64,000 nucleotides of DNA from Chloracidobacterium sp. (GTDB lineage: Bacteria; Acidobacteriota; Blastocatellia; Pyrinomonadales; Pyrinomonadaceae): NCBI GenBank assembly GCA_016715795.1, contig JADJXP010000001.1, positions 372,001-436,000 on the forward strand, read 5' to 3'. Of the stretch, positions 26,793-35,197 are shown piece after piece; positions within the stretch are counted from its first letter, which is position 1; each line of letters begins with the position of its first letter. The notes beneath the pieces are model-generated. The model saw only the letters and a list, made by a program, of their open reading frames with translations, did not search any database and was not told where the DNA came from. Both the position numbers and the translations under genes were made by a program.

Positions 26793-28631
26793 CTATAGGA
26801 CGGTTTCCTTTACGACCTCCTCAATGGTCGTGATGCCCTCGCGAATCTTGCACAGGCCCGATTCGCGAAGCGTTATCATCCCGAGTTCTATCGCTTTTCT
26901 CCGTAATTCCATTGCGCTTGCGCCAATGATAATGAGTTCGCGGAGTTCGTCCGTGATCTCCATAACTTCGTATAGGCCAACTCGGCCTTTGAATCCAGTA
27001 TTGTTACAGGTCGCACAACCTCGGCCTTTGTACAGCTTTAGCGAGGCCGCCTCGTCCTTTGTGAAACCGATCTCGATCAAACCGTCGACCGGCACGTGGT
27101 AGTCCTCTTTGCATTCGCCGCAGATCCGGCGTATCAGCCGCTGGGCCTGAATAATGTTGACCGATGTGGCAACGAGGAACGGCTCGATGCCCATGTTAAC
27201 GAGACGCGAGACCGTCGATGGTGCATCATTCGTGTGGAGCGTAGAGAGCACAAGGTGGCCCGTCAAAGCGGCCTTGATCGCTATCTCGGCCGTCTCAAAA
27301 TCTCGGATCTCGCCGACCAGGACGATATTCGGGTCCTGACGAAGGAATGAGCGAAGTGCCGCAGCAAAGTTCAGCCCGATCTGCTCCTTCATTTGCACCT
27401 GGTTGATGCCCTGCAGGTTGAACTCGACCGGGTCCTCGGCCGTCATGATGTTGGTCTCAGACGTATTCAGCGACTGCAGGGCCGAGTAGAGCGTGTTGGT
27501 CTTACCCGAACCGGTCGGCCCGGTCACGAGCACCATTCCGTAGGGATTCGCGATCGCCCTTTTGAATTTTTCGAGGCTCTCCGGCTCAAAACCGAGCTTG
27601 GTCATGTCGAGCATCAGCTTGTCCTTATCGAGCAAGCGAAGCACGACCTTCTCGCCAAAGAGCGTAGGCAAGGTCGAAACGCGAAAATCGAGTTCGCGCG
27701 AACGATTATCGACCTTGACCTTGATCTTGATGCGTCCGTCCTGCGGCAATCGCTTTTCTGAGATGTCGAGCTTCGACATGATCTTCAGACGCGAGATAAG
27801 CGGATCGCGGATCTTAAGCGGAGGATGCATCACGTCGTAAAGCACGCCGTCAATGCGAAACCGAATGCGGAAATCTTTCTCGTACGGCTCGACGTGAATG
27901 TCCGACGCTCCGCGGCGAAGACTGTCAACAAGCAGGACGTTTACCAGCCGGACAACAGGTGCATCTTCACTGGCGCGAGCAAGTGCCGCCAGATCGATCT
28001 CCTCGTTCTCTTCGACAAGCTCAAAATCCTCACCTTCGTGATGATCGAACTGGAATCGATCTAGCGAGACATCCAGATCCGCCGCATTCAACTTGTCACC
28101 TGTTCCAACGGCCGCGCCGCCATTCAAATGAAGCCCGTTACTGCCGTTCGTCGCAGCCTTCTCCGCTTCGATCGCAAAGGCAGCATCAAAGATGTCGATC
28201 TCGACGGACCCGCTGTAATATTTGGCTATCGCAAGTTGGATCGATGTCTCGGATGCGATCACCGGCTCGACATTCAGCCCTGTCATGAACTTGATATCGT
28301 CCATCGCAAAGACATTCGTCGGGTCGGCCATCGCCAATGTCAGCGTCGCTCCGACCTTCGAGATCGGCAGGACGGTATACTTGATGGCGACGTCTTCGCT
28401 GATGAGCTTTATCACCTCGCTCTCGATCTGAAATAGGTCAAGGTTGATAGACGGAACACCATATTGTCGCGACAGGACGGCTGTCACGACGTCGTCTGAA
28501 ATGTAGCCGAGTTTTACGAGATTTGACCCCAAACGCCCGCCATTAGCACGCTGGTACTCAAGCGTCTCCTTGAGCTGCTCCGACGTAATCAGGTTCTCGC
28601 GGACGAGGATCTCTCCAAGCTTTGCTGACAT
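26793..28631 (-). CDS. pilB: Type IV pilus extension ATPase PilB
   Basis: PilB powers pilus polymerisation. The 612 residues begin with an MshEN-type domain (MSAKLGEILVRENLITSEQL; about 1-150), then the GspE core with Walker A GPTGSGKTNTLYSALQ, Walker B DPNIVLVGEIRDFETAEIAI, His box and the tetracysteine zinc site (CGECK...GRGCATCNNTGFKGR). MshEN domains of this type can bind c-di-GMP, and a GGDEF protein is encoded at 56.3 kb; whether this copy binds is not shown. It is first in the operon. Confidence 0.94.
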   Translation of the reverse strand: MSAKLGEILVRENLITSEQLKETLEYQRANGGRLGSNLVKLGYISDDVVTAVLSRQYGVPSINLDLFQIESEVIKLISEDVAIKYTVLPISKVGATLTLAMADPTNVFAMDDIKFMTGLNVEPVIASETSIQLAIAKYYSGSVEIDIFDAAFAIEAEKAATNGSNGLHLNGGAAVGTGDKLNAADLDVSLDRFQFDHHEGEDFELVEENEEIDLAALARASEDAPVVRLVNVLLVDSLRRGASDIHVEPYEKDFRIRFRIDGVLYDVMHPPLKIRDPLISRLKIMSKLDISEKRLPQDGRIKIKVKVDNRSRELDFRVSTLPTLFGEKVVLRLLDKDKLMLDMTKLGFEPESLEKFKRAIANPYGMVLVTGPTGSGKTNTLYSALQSLNTSETNIMTAEDPVEFNLQGINQVQMKEQIGLNFAAALRSFLRQDPNIVLVGEIRDFETAEIAIKAALTGHLVLSTLHTNDAPSTVSRLVNMGIEPFLVATSVNIIQAQRLIRRICGECKEDYHVPVDGLIEIGFTKDEAASLKLYKGRGCATCNNTGFKGRVGLYEVMEITDELRELIIIGASAMELRRKAIELGMITLRESGLCKIREGITTIEEVVKETVL

Positions 28632-28656
28632 CTAGTTTCGTTATTCTCCAGGAAGC

Positions 28657-28678
28657 CCGAGGGACAAGGAGCCCTCGG
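28657..28678 (-). promoter_or_regulatory. Hairpin in the pilB leader
   Basis: CCGAGGG (28657-28663) and CCCTCGG (28672-28678) form a perfect 7-bp stem with an 8-base loop, 26-47 bases before the pilB start and inside the predicted leader. No U-run follows on the minus strand. It could affect translation or stability. Confidence 0.4.
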
Positions 28679-28752
28679 AAGGGCGTCGCTTTCGGGTCAA
28701 AATGACAGAAGAGACTCAAGGTGAACGATGCGTTCAACATCGTTGACACTTC

Positions 28753-28782
28753 ATAATACAATGTTAAATTCAATAATGTCAA
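28753..28782 (-). promoter_or_regulatory. Sigma70-like promoter of the pil operon
   Basis: On the minus strand TTGACA, 18 bases, TATTAT; a strong match 120-150 bases upstream of pilB. The stretch 28632-29103 has no gene: it holds this promoter, the leader hairpin, and a palindrome at 28917, and otherwise only AT-rich sequence leading to the plus-strand barrel gene. Confidence 0.65.
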
Positions 28783-28916
28783 TTGATTGTTTTGGTGGTC
28801 CTCGTTCGAGAACAAACGCGAAATAAAGCAGAATGACCGAATGATCTCACAGCCTTAGACAGATCTTTCGCCGGCTATTGTCCTCTGGATCATATCCGAT
28901 GCAGTCACTTGAGAAG

Positions 28917-28938
28917 GTAGCTATTGGCTAATAGCTAC
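28917..28938. repeat. Perfect 9-bp inverted repeat upstream of the barrel gene
   Basis: GTAGCTATT-GGCT-AATAGCTAC. It is AT-rich and lies about 165 bases before the outer-membrane barrel gene and between two divergent operons. It is an operator candidate; it does not look like a terminator because no T-run follows. Confidence 0.5.
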
Positions 28939-29103
28939 TTTCATAATCCTTTCGCAATCGCAATGCATGACACTAATAGCCGCCCCACGGAATAAGAACA
29001 CTGTCCTTTCGTCTCACACAGATCAAAAAGTTGTCTTTGGCGACGATATGTGTTACAAACGCAGGCAACGAATTCCGTAATATTTGGTTTGCAATAACGC
29101 ATT

Positions 29104-31206
29104 ATGCGGTCGAGTTCTCTGAGGCTTGCAGGCACATTGGCGATTGTAGCTATCGCAGCCGTTGCTATCTATTCACAGAGCATCGGCGGACGGCTCTCGG
29201 GCAAGGTGCTGGATAAGGACGGAAAGCCGATGCCGGGTGTAACCGTCATTGTCACCAATCAGACCACCTCTTTCGTCATAACAAGAAGGACTGACAAGAA
29301 CGGCACCTACACATTTAGGCTCAGGTCCGGCGCCTATCGAATCGCGACAGGCCGACCATACGAAGCTAGGTTTGATCGCGGGAAAGCGGGCGAATATGGC
29401 GTCTTTGCAAACATCATCTGTGACGAGTCAAAGAAGGCCTGCCGGACACTTGAGAATGTCATAATCGACAACGGCGACAGAAAGATCGATTTCGCGGTCG
29501 TCGATCCATCGGCCGATGCAGCGGATAGATCCGATGCCGCGAAGGAATACATAAAACCCGACCGCCGCGAGGCGCGTGACCGTTGGCGGTTTGAGTTTCC
29601 GGAGTACGACCGTTATGGCGATAAGGGAGCGCGCGGGCGTGACATCCCATTTCGCCGCGGCAAATGGTACAACCCTTACGACCAGAACAAACTGAAGGGC
29701 GACAAGCCGATAATCGGCGATGATATCTTCTTCATCCTCTCTGCCGTCAGCACTACCGCGGTCGAGCAGCGGCGGACGCCATCTGGCAACAACGTTAGTT
29801 CGGCCAACCCTAACAGCAACAACTTTTTCGGACGGCCTGAGAGTTTCTCTTTCAACCAGACGGTCCAAGTCTCCGTTGAGCTATTCAAGGGCCAGACTGT
29901 ATTCAGGCCCCGCACATGGGCCATCAAAATATCGCCAACCTTCAGCGTGCCAACCTATCTGAATGCCCGGGAAAACGGCATCGTCAATATCGATGTTCGC
30001 CGCGGCACGACGCGGACCGATTTCCACGTCTCGCTCGAAGAGGCATTTGGCGAGGTCAAGATCGCCGACACCAACAAGAATTATGATTTCGTGTCGATCA
30101 GGGCCGGCATACAGCCATTCAATGCCGACTTTCGCGGGTTCCTATTTACTGATAACAACCTCGGCGCCCGCATCTTCGGCGGTTTCGGTAACAACAGGTA
30201 TCAGTTCAACGCCGCCTGGTTTCATCAGCTCGAAAAAGACACTAACAGCAACCTGAATGCGTTCGAATTTCGCAAACAGAACGTATTTATCGGAAACCTG
30301 TTCCGTCAGGACTTCTTAACGAAGGGTTATACGGTCGAACTGATCGGTGCCTACAACGACGACCGTGGCGACATTCATTACGACACTAACGGCTTTCTCG
30401 TGCGGCCGGCCCTTGTGGGGAGCGCTCGACAACATAATATAAAGGCCGGATATATCGGGTTCAATGGTGACGGCCATATCGGCCTGCTAAACCTATCAAA
30501 TCATTACTATTTCGCCTTTGGCGAGGACGACTTTAATCCGATCGCCGGCCGCAAGGTGGATGTCCGGGCCCATATGGCTGCACTTGAAGCATCGCTTGAT
30601 CGCGATTGGCTGCGGTTCAAGCTTTCGGCATTTTTCGCGTCGGGCGACAGTGACCCGACGGACGATCGGGCCACCGGCTTTGACGCCATATTGGATGATC
30701 CGAATTTTGCCGGTGGGCAGTTCTCATACTGGAACCGCCAGGGCATCAGGCTCGTCTCGACGGAGATCGGCCTGGTCCAGCCGAACAGCCTGCTGCCGAC
30801 GCTGCGATCAAGCAAGACCGAGGGACAGGCTAACTTCGTCAATCCCGGGATATTTATCTACAACGCGGGCGTCGATGCCGAGTTGACCCAGACACTGAAG
30901 ACGGTCTTTAACGCAAACTATCTGCGGTTTCATCGGACAGAACCGCTGGAATACGTTCTTCTCCAACCGAACATACGCAAAGAGATCGGCTATGACCTCA
31001 GCCTCGGCGTGATATATCGGCCGTTCCTTATCAATAATGTCACGTTCACGTTCGGCGGCAGTATGTTCTTGGCGGGAAAGGGCTTTCGCGACATCTATAC
31101 GAACCGCGCGGCAAATTGCCCCGTCCCGAACTTTTGTACTGGCACCGTAGTGAACCCAAGCAAGCCGCAATATTCGGTATTCAGCCAGTTGAAATTGATC
31201 TTCTGA
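29104..31206 (+). CDS. Outer-membrane beta-barrel with N-terminal CarboxypepD_reg domain
   Basis: A 700-residue exported protein. A signal peptide (about 1-24) is followed by a CarboxypepD_reg-like beta-sandwich (GKVLDKDGKPMPGVTVIVTN to SGAYRIATG, about 32-80), a charged linker (100-200), and then about 500 residues of alternating polar/hydrophobic strands ending in YSVFSQLKLIF, a C-terminal aromatic residue typical of barrels folded by BamA. The cytochrome gene starts 4 bases after its stop, so they form one unit. I infer a porin sheath or partner for that decahaem protein, by analogy with porin-cytochrome conduits; there is no direct sequence match to MtrB. Confidence 0.75.
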   Translation: MRSSSLRLAGTLAIVAIAAVAIYSQSIGGRLSGKVLDKDGKPMPGVTVIVTNQTTSFVITRRTDKNGTYTFRLRSGAYRIATGRPYEARFDRGKAGEYGVFANIICDESKKACRTLENVIIDNGDRKIDFAVVDPSADAADRSDAAKEYIKPDRREARDRWRFEFPEYDRYGDKGARGRDIPFRRGKWYNPYDQNKLKGDKPIIGDDIFFILSAVSTTAVEQRRTPSGNNVSSANPNSNNFFGRPESFSFNQTVQVSVELFKGQTVFRPRTWAIKISPTFSVPTYLNARENGIVNIDVRRGTTRTDFHVSLEEAFGEVKIADTNKNYDFVSIRAGIQPFNADFRGFLFTDNNLGARIFGGFGNNRYQFNAAWFHQLEKDTNSNLNAFEFRKQNVFIGNLFRQDFLTKGYTVELIGAYNDDRGDIHYDTNGFLVRPALVGSARQHNIKAGYIGFNGDGHIGLLNLSNHYYFAFGEDDFNPIAGRKVDVRAHMAALEASLDRDWLRFKLSAFFASGDSDPTDDRATGFDAILDDPNFAGGQFSYWNRQGIRLVSTEIGLVQPNSLLPTLRSSKTEGQANFVNPGIFIYNAGVDAELTQTLKTVFNANYLRFHRTEPLEYVLLQPNIRKEIGYDLSLGVIYRPFLINNVTFTFGGSMFLAGKGFRDIYTNRAANCPVPNFCTGTVVNPSKPQYSVFSQLKLIF

Positions 31207-31210
31207 CGCT

Positions 31211-34200
31211 ATGAGGTATTTCGACATGAGGGCGGCAGCTACCGCGAGCGAACGCATGAAACTTGTTATCATGCTGGCCTTTTTGTGCTTCCTGGCAGCA
31301 GCGCTGTGGCGGAACGAAACCCACGCGACACTCACCGACGACCCGCCGTCGGCACCTCAACAACAGCCGGATGTGTCGACAAGCCCGCCGCGTCAGCAGA
31401 CCCAGATCGAAGGCTGCGTCAAATGCCACAACAATATCGAACCGATGCATCGATACAACAACCGTGGCGATGTCTTTGACAAGATCGACGCCGATGGCAA
31501 AGATGCGATGGGACTTACCTGCACATCGTGCCATGGCGGGAATCCGGCCGCCACGACGTCAAAAGATGCTCACGTCCGGCCGCGCTATCCAAAAGCATGG
31601 GGCTGCAAGGAAAATGGCGAATGCTCAAGCCGCAATCCCGAAAGGACAAATACTCTTCTCGCGAAGGAGAGCCGTGAATTCGTCCGGTTCATCAATCCGG
31701 GTGATTTTCGTGTGGTCGGCCAATCGTGCGGCGAATGCCATTCGGACGAGAACCGAGCTGCATCGCGCAGCATGATGGCTCACGGCGCGATGCTGTGGGG
31801 CGCCGCCCTATATAACAACAGCGGTTATCACCTGAAGGATTCGCGCTTCGGTGAAAGCTACAGCGAAAATGGCGTATCCCAATCCCTGATCGCCGAACCG
31901 CCGCCCAGCCACGACGAACAGATGAAAAAGGGCCGGCTGCCTTTTCTCGATCCGCTGCCGCGATGGGAGCTTTCTCAGCCGGGAAACATCCTGCGTGTGT
32001 TCGAACGCGGTGGCAAGCGTCGCCTTGAGGTCGGGCTACCCGATAAGGAAGAGGAGAACGGAAAGCCCGATAAGGGGCTCAGCCCTCGCGGGCTCGGGAC
32101 GAACAACCGGACCGATCCGGTCTATTTGGGCCTGCAAAAGACGCGCCTGCTCGACCCCACGTCAAATTTTCTCGGGACTAACGATCAGGCAGGCGACTAT
32201 CGTTCATCAGGTTGCAGCAGTTGTCACGTGGTTTATGCTAACGACACCAGTGCTGTCGCATCAGGCCCATATGCGGCTAATGGGAATGAGGGATTTTCGG
32301 CCTCCGCCGACGAAAAGATCCCACGCCGCGAGTCGGGTCACCCGATCAAGCATCAATTCACGTCTCAGATCCCTACACAGCAGTGCATGACCTGTCACAT
32401 GCATCCAGGCACAAACATGGTGGCGACCTATCTCGGCCGCATGTGGTGGGACAACGAATCTGACGGCAAGATGATGTATCCGCAAGACCGACAGATCGAC
32501 CCAAGCGAAGCTGATAAGGCTCGCAAACTCGACAAGAATCCCGAAGCCGCCTCGCTCAGAGGGCTTTGGTCAGATTCCGCATTCCTGCAAAATTCCGGTA
32601 CCGCCGAGTTCAACAGCAAGCTCTCTCGAGTACAGTTCGCTGACAGTCATGGACACGGATGGCTGTTCAAGAACGTTTATAAGAAAGATAGAAAGGGCAA
32701 TCTTCTTGATGCCAACGACCAGATCGTCCTGCCCGGTGATCCCGAAAAATGGAACAAGGCCGTGCATTTGCAGGACATTCACGCCGAGAAAGGCATGCAC
32801 TGCGTTGACTGTCATTTCAGGCAGGACAGCCACGGCGACGGCATCCTCTATAATGAACCGCGTGCCGCGATCGAGATCGGCTGCGTGGACTGCCACGGTT
32901 CGATCAAGGCAAAGGCAAACGCCATCACCAGCGGCCCGGCCGCTGCCGCGCCGTCCAAGGGCGAGCTCACCCAGCGCGAACGAGCCAACAAGCCGCTGAT
33001 CGGCCGCGATCTGACACGCCTTCGCTTCCGCTCGCCGGACGGCCGCCGTCTGCCGGTGCTCGAGGTGCTGACCGCTGCAACGGCTCGTAACAAGAAGTGC
33101 ACCGACGAGAAAGGCAGCCCTGTAGCGCTCAAAGCCGGCGACATTGTCCAAAATGCCATTGTCGAAGCTGGCAAGTGCTGGAAGGTAACTCAGACAGTTG
33201 ACACTGTTACACCCGGCAACACGGATTATAACGAGAAGTCCGCCTACGCTAAGACCATGCAGCGTGACAATGCGACATGGGGCGATGCGGCGGTCGGCGA
33301 TGACCGTCTGGCCCATCGTGACAGCAGCATGACCTGCTATACATGCCACACTGCATGGGTAACGAGCTGTTTTGGCTGCCACCTCTCGATGGAGGCGAAT
33401 AGCAAGATGCCGAACCGGCATTTCGAAGGCGGCGATTCCCGGAATTTCACAACCTACAATTTTCAGGTCCTGCGTGACGATATCTTTATGCTCGGCAAGG
33501 ATGGCACCGTCACCGGCCATCAGGTCGCTCCGGTCGCATCGCGGTCGGCGATCATGGTGAGTTCGCGCAATCAGAATCGCGAATGGATCTATCACCAGCA
33601 GCAGACGATCTCGTCCGAGGGCTTTAACGGCCAGGCGTTCAACACGCATGTGCCGCATACGGTGCGGGGAAAAGAGACGCAGACATGCTCCGACTGCCAC
33701 GTTTCAAAAAATAACGACAACAATGCATGGCTCGCTCAGGTGATGCTGCAGGGGACGAACTTTGTCAATTTTATGGGCCGCTATGTGTATATTGCGGCGG
33801 GACATTCGATCGAGGCCGTTGCGGTCACCGAACACGATGAACCGCAGGCTGTGTATGGCAGCACGCTCCATAAGCTCGCCTATAAGGACAACTACGAAGA
33901 TTTCATCCGCGACGGCCGCGAACTCGATGAGGTCTTTGAGAACAAGGGCCGGCCTGAGGCATTGCAGGTGCAGGTACGCGGCGAATACGCATATGTCGCG
34001 GCCGGCAAGGGTGGCCTGCGCATCTATGATGTCGCTCAGATCGACCACAAGGGTTTCTCCGAACGGATCGTGACCGCTCCGGTATCTCCGCTGGGCCAAA
34101 GATTTCATGTCGATACAAAGTATGCGACGGCCGTTGCCGCTCCTTCTACGCTTGCTGTTGACCCGACACGATGGCGAACCGTGCGAAAAGATGATGGCAC

Positions 34201-35185
34201 CTTGATACAGGTTCCACCGGACGAGGCCGTCAGGCTTGATGCCGAGGCCAAGGCGGCCGGCAAGCCGTCACCTGCCGTCAACGAGGAAGGGCCGATCCAT
34301 CCATTGTACGGATATCTTTACGTTGCTGACCGAGAGGAAGGCCTGATCCTCGTAGGGGCCGGCACGCTGCTCGATGGCGACCCGCGAAACAATTTTCTCA
34401 AGCGGGCCGTCACCTTTAACCCGAACGGCGCCTTGACGGGAGCCAATAACATTACACTTGCGGGAAACTTCGCCTACATCACGACCGATCGGGAACTGGT
34501 CATCGTAGATCTTTCGACACCGCACGAGCCTAAGCTCACGGCTCGTATCGCATTGAATCATCCAAAGGCCGTTGCTATCCAATTCCTCTACGCGTTCGTC
34601 GTCGATGGTGATGGGTTGAAAGTGGTAGATATCCGTGAACTTCGATCGAGCGGCCGTGCGAGGCTGGTCGACGGAGCTGCCGTTTCTCTTCGTGACGCTC
34701 ACGATGTCTATGTCGCTCGAACGTACGCATATGTGGCGAACGGGGCCGAGGGCATCGCCATTATTGACGTTGAGCGGCCGGAGCAGCCAAAGCTCGACCA
34801 GGCATTCAATGCGGACGGCACGATCAATGACGCCCATGCGGTTAAGGTCGCGATGACAAATGCCAGCCTGTTCGGATACGTCGCTGACGGAAAGAACGGC
34901 CTCAAGGTGCTGCAGTTGACCGACCCTGAGACGATGCCCAATTACGCCGGATTCAGCCCGAGGCCTGAACCGCGGCTGATTGCTACATTCAAGACAAAGG
35001 GTGAAGCCCTCAATATCTCAAAAGCGCTCGACCGCGACCGAGCGGCTGATGAGAGCGGCAATCAGATAGCCGTCTTTGGCCGTCGAGGAGCAAGGCCCTT
35101 CAACTTTGAGGAGGTCATGCGGATGCTTCGTACTAACAGTGGCAGCGGCGATTTCTTCACTGTTTCAGACGAACCGATCAAATAG
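31211..35185 (+). CDS. Decahaem c-type cytochrome fused to an LVIVD beta-propeller
   Basis: 1324 residues. The secretion signal is MKLVIMLAFLCFLAAALWRN, which begins at codon 16 (31256); the true start may be 31211, 31226 or 31256. Ten CxxCH haem sites follow: CVKCH, CTSCH, CGECH, CSSCH, CMTCH, CVDCH (twice), CYTCH, CFGCH and CSDCH, spread over about residues 68-830. From about 850 to 1260 come LVIVD-type repeats (YAYVAAGKGGLRIYDV, FAYITTDRELVIVDLS, YAYVANGAEGIAIIDV), which form a beta-propeller. A redox wire on a propeller platform is unusual. It is coupled to the upstream barrel gene and converges on the FAD/FHA/cNMP operon. Likely periplasmic or outer surface. Confidence 0.92.
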   Translation: MRYFDMRAAATASERMKLVIMLAFLCFLAAALWRNETHATLTDDPPSAPQQQPDVSTSPPRQQTQIEGCVKCHNNIEPMHRYNNRGDVFDKIDADGKDAMGLTCTSCHGGNPAATTSKDAHVRPRYPKAWGCKENGECSSRNPERTNTLLAKESREFVRFINPGDFRVVGQSCGECHSDENRAASRSMMAHGAMLWGAALYNNSGYHLKDSRFGESYSENGVSQSLIAEPPPSHDEQMKKGRLPFLDPLPRWELSQPGNILRVFERGGKRRLEVGLPDKEEENGKPDKGLSPRGLGTNNRTDPVYLGLQKTRLLDPTSNFLGTNDQAGDYRSSGCSSCHVVYANDTSAVASGPYAANGNEGFSASADEKIPRRESGHPIKHQFTSQIPTQQCMTCHMHPGTNMVATYLGRMWWDNESDGKMMYPQDRQIDPSEADKARKLDKNPEAASLRGLWSDSAFLQNSGTAEFNSKLSRVQFADSHGHGWLFKNVYKKDRKGNLLDANDQIVLPGDPEKWNKAVHLQDIHAEKGMHCVDCHFRQDSHGDGILYNEPRAAIEIGCVDCHGSIKAKANAITSGPAAAAPSKGELTQRERANKPLIGRDLTRLRFRSPDGRRLPVLEVLTAATARNKKCTDEKGSPVALKAGDIVQNAIVEAGKCWKVTQTVDTVTPGNTDYNEKSAYAKTMQRDNATWGDAAVGDDRLAHRDSSMTCYTCHTAWVTSCFGCHLSMEANSKMPNRHFEGGDSRNFTTYNFQVLRDDIFMLGKDGTVTGHQVAPVASRSAIMVSSRNQNREWIYHQQQTISSEGFNGQAFNTHVPHTVRGKETQTCSDCHVSKNNDNNAWLAQVMLQGTNFVNFMGRYVYIAAGHSIEAVAVTEHDEPQAVYGSTLHKLAYKDNYEDFIRDGRELDEVFENKGRPEALQVQVRGEYAYVAAGKGGLRIYDVAQIDHKGFSERIVTAPVSPLGQRFHVDTKYATAVAAPSTLAVDPTRWRTVRKDDGTLIQVPPDEAVRLDAEAKAAGKPSPAVNEEGPIHPLYGYLYVADREEGLILVGAGTLLDGDPRNNFLKRAVTFNPNGALTGANNITLAGNFAYITTDRELVIVDLSTPHEPKLTARIALNHPKAVAIQFLYAFVVDGDGLKVVDIRELRSSGRARLVDGAAVSLRDAHDVYVARTYAYVANGAEGIAIIDVERPEQPKLDQAFNADGTINDAHAVKVAMTNASLFGYVADGKNGLKVLQLTDPETMPNYAGFSPRPEPRLIATFKTKGEALNISKALDRDRAADESGNQIAVFGRRGARPFNFEEVMRMLRTNSGSGDFFTVSDEPIK

Positions 35186-35197
35186 CCTATTTGATCG
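35175..35197. terminator. Perfect palindrome holding both convergent stop codons
   Basis: CGATCAAATAG, one base, CTATTTGATCG: an 11-bp inverted repeat whose two arms carry the TAG of the plus-strand cytochrome and the TAG of the minus-strand FAD protein, each preceded by ATC AAA (Ile-Lys). The T-runs are short, so termination in either direction is possible but not certain. Confidence 0.6.

Noticed and set aside
31610..31630. GCKENGEC in the decahaem cytochrome as an eleventh haem site.
   Set aside because: There is no His after the second Cys and the spacing is five residues.
32570..33700. Long minus-strand open frame of 376 codons.
   Set aside because: Antisense to the decahaem cytochrome, which has unmistakable haem motifs in the other frame.
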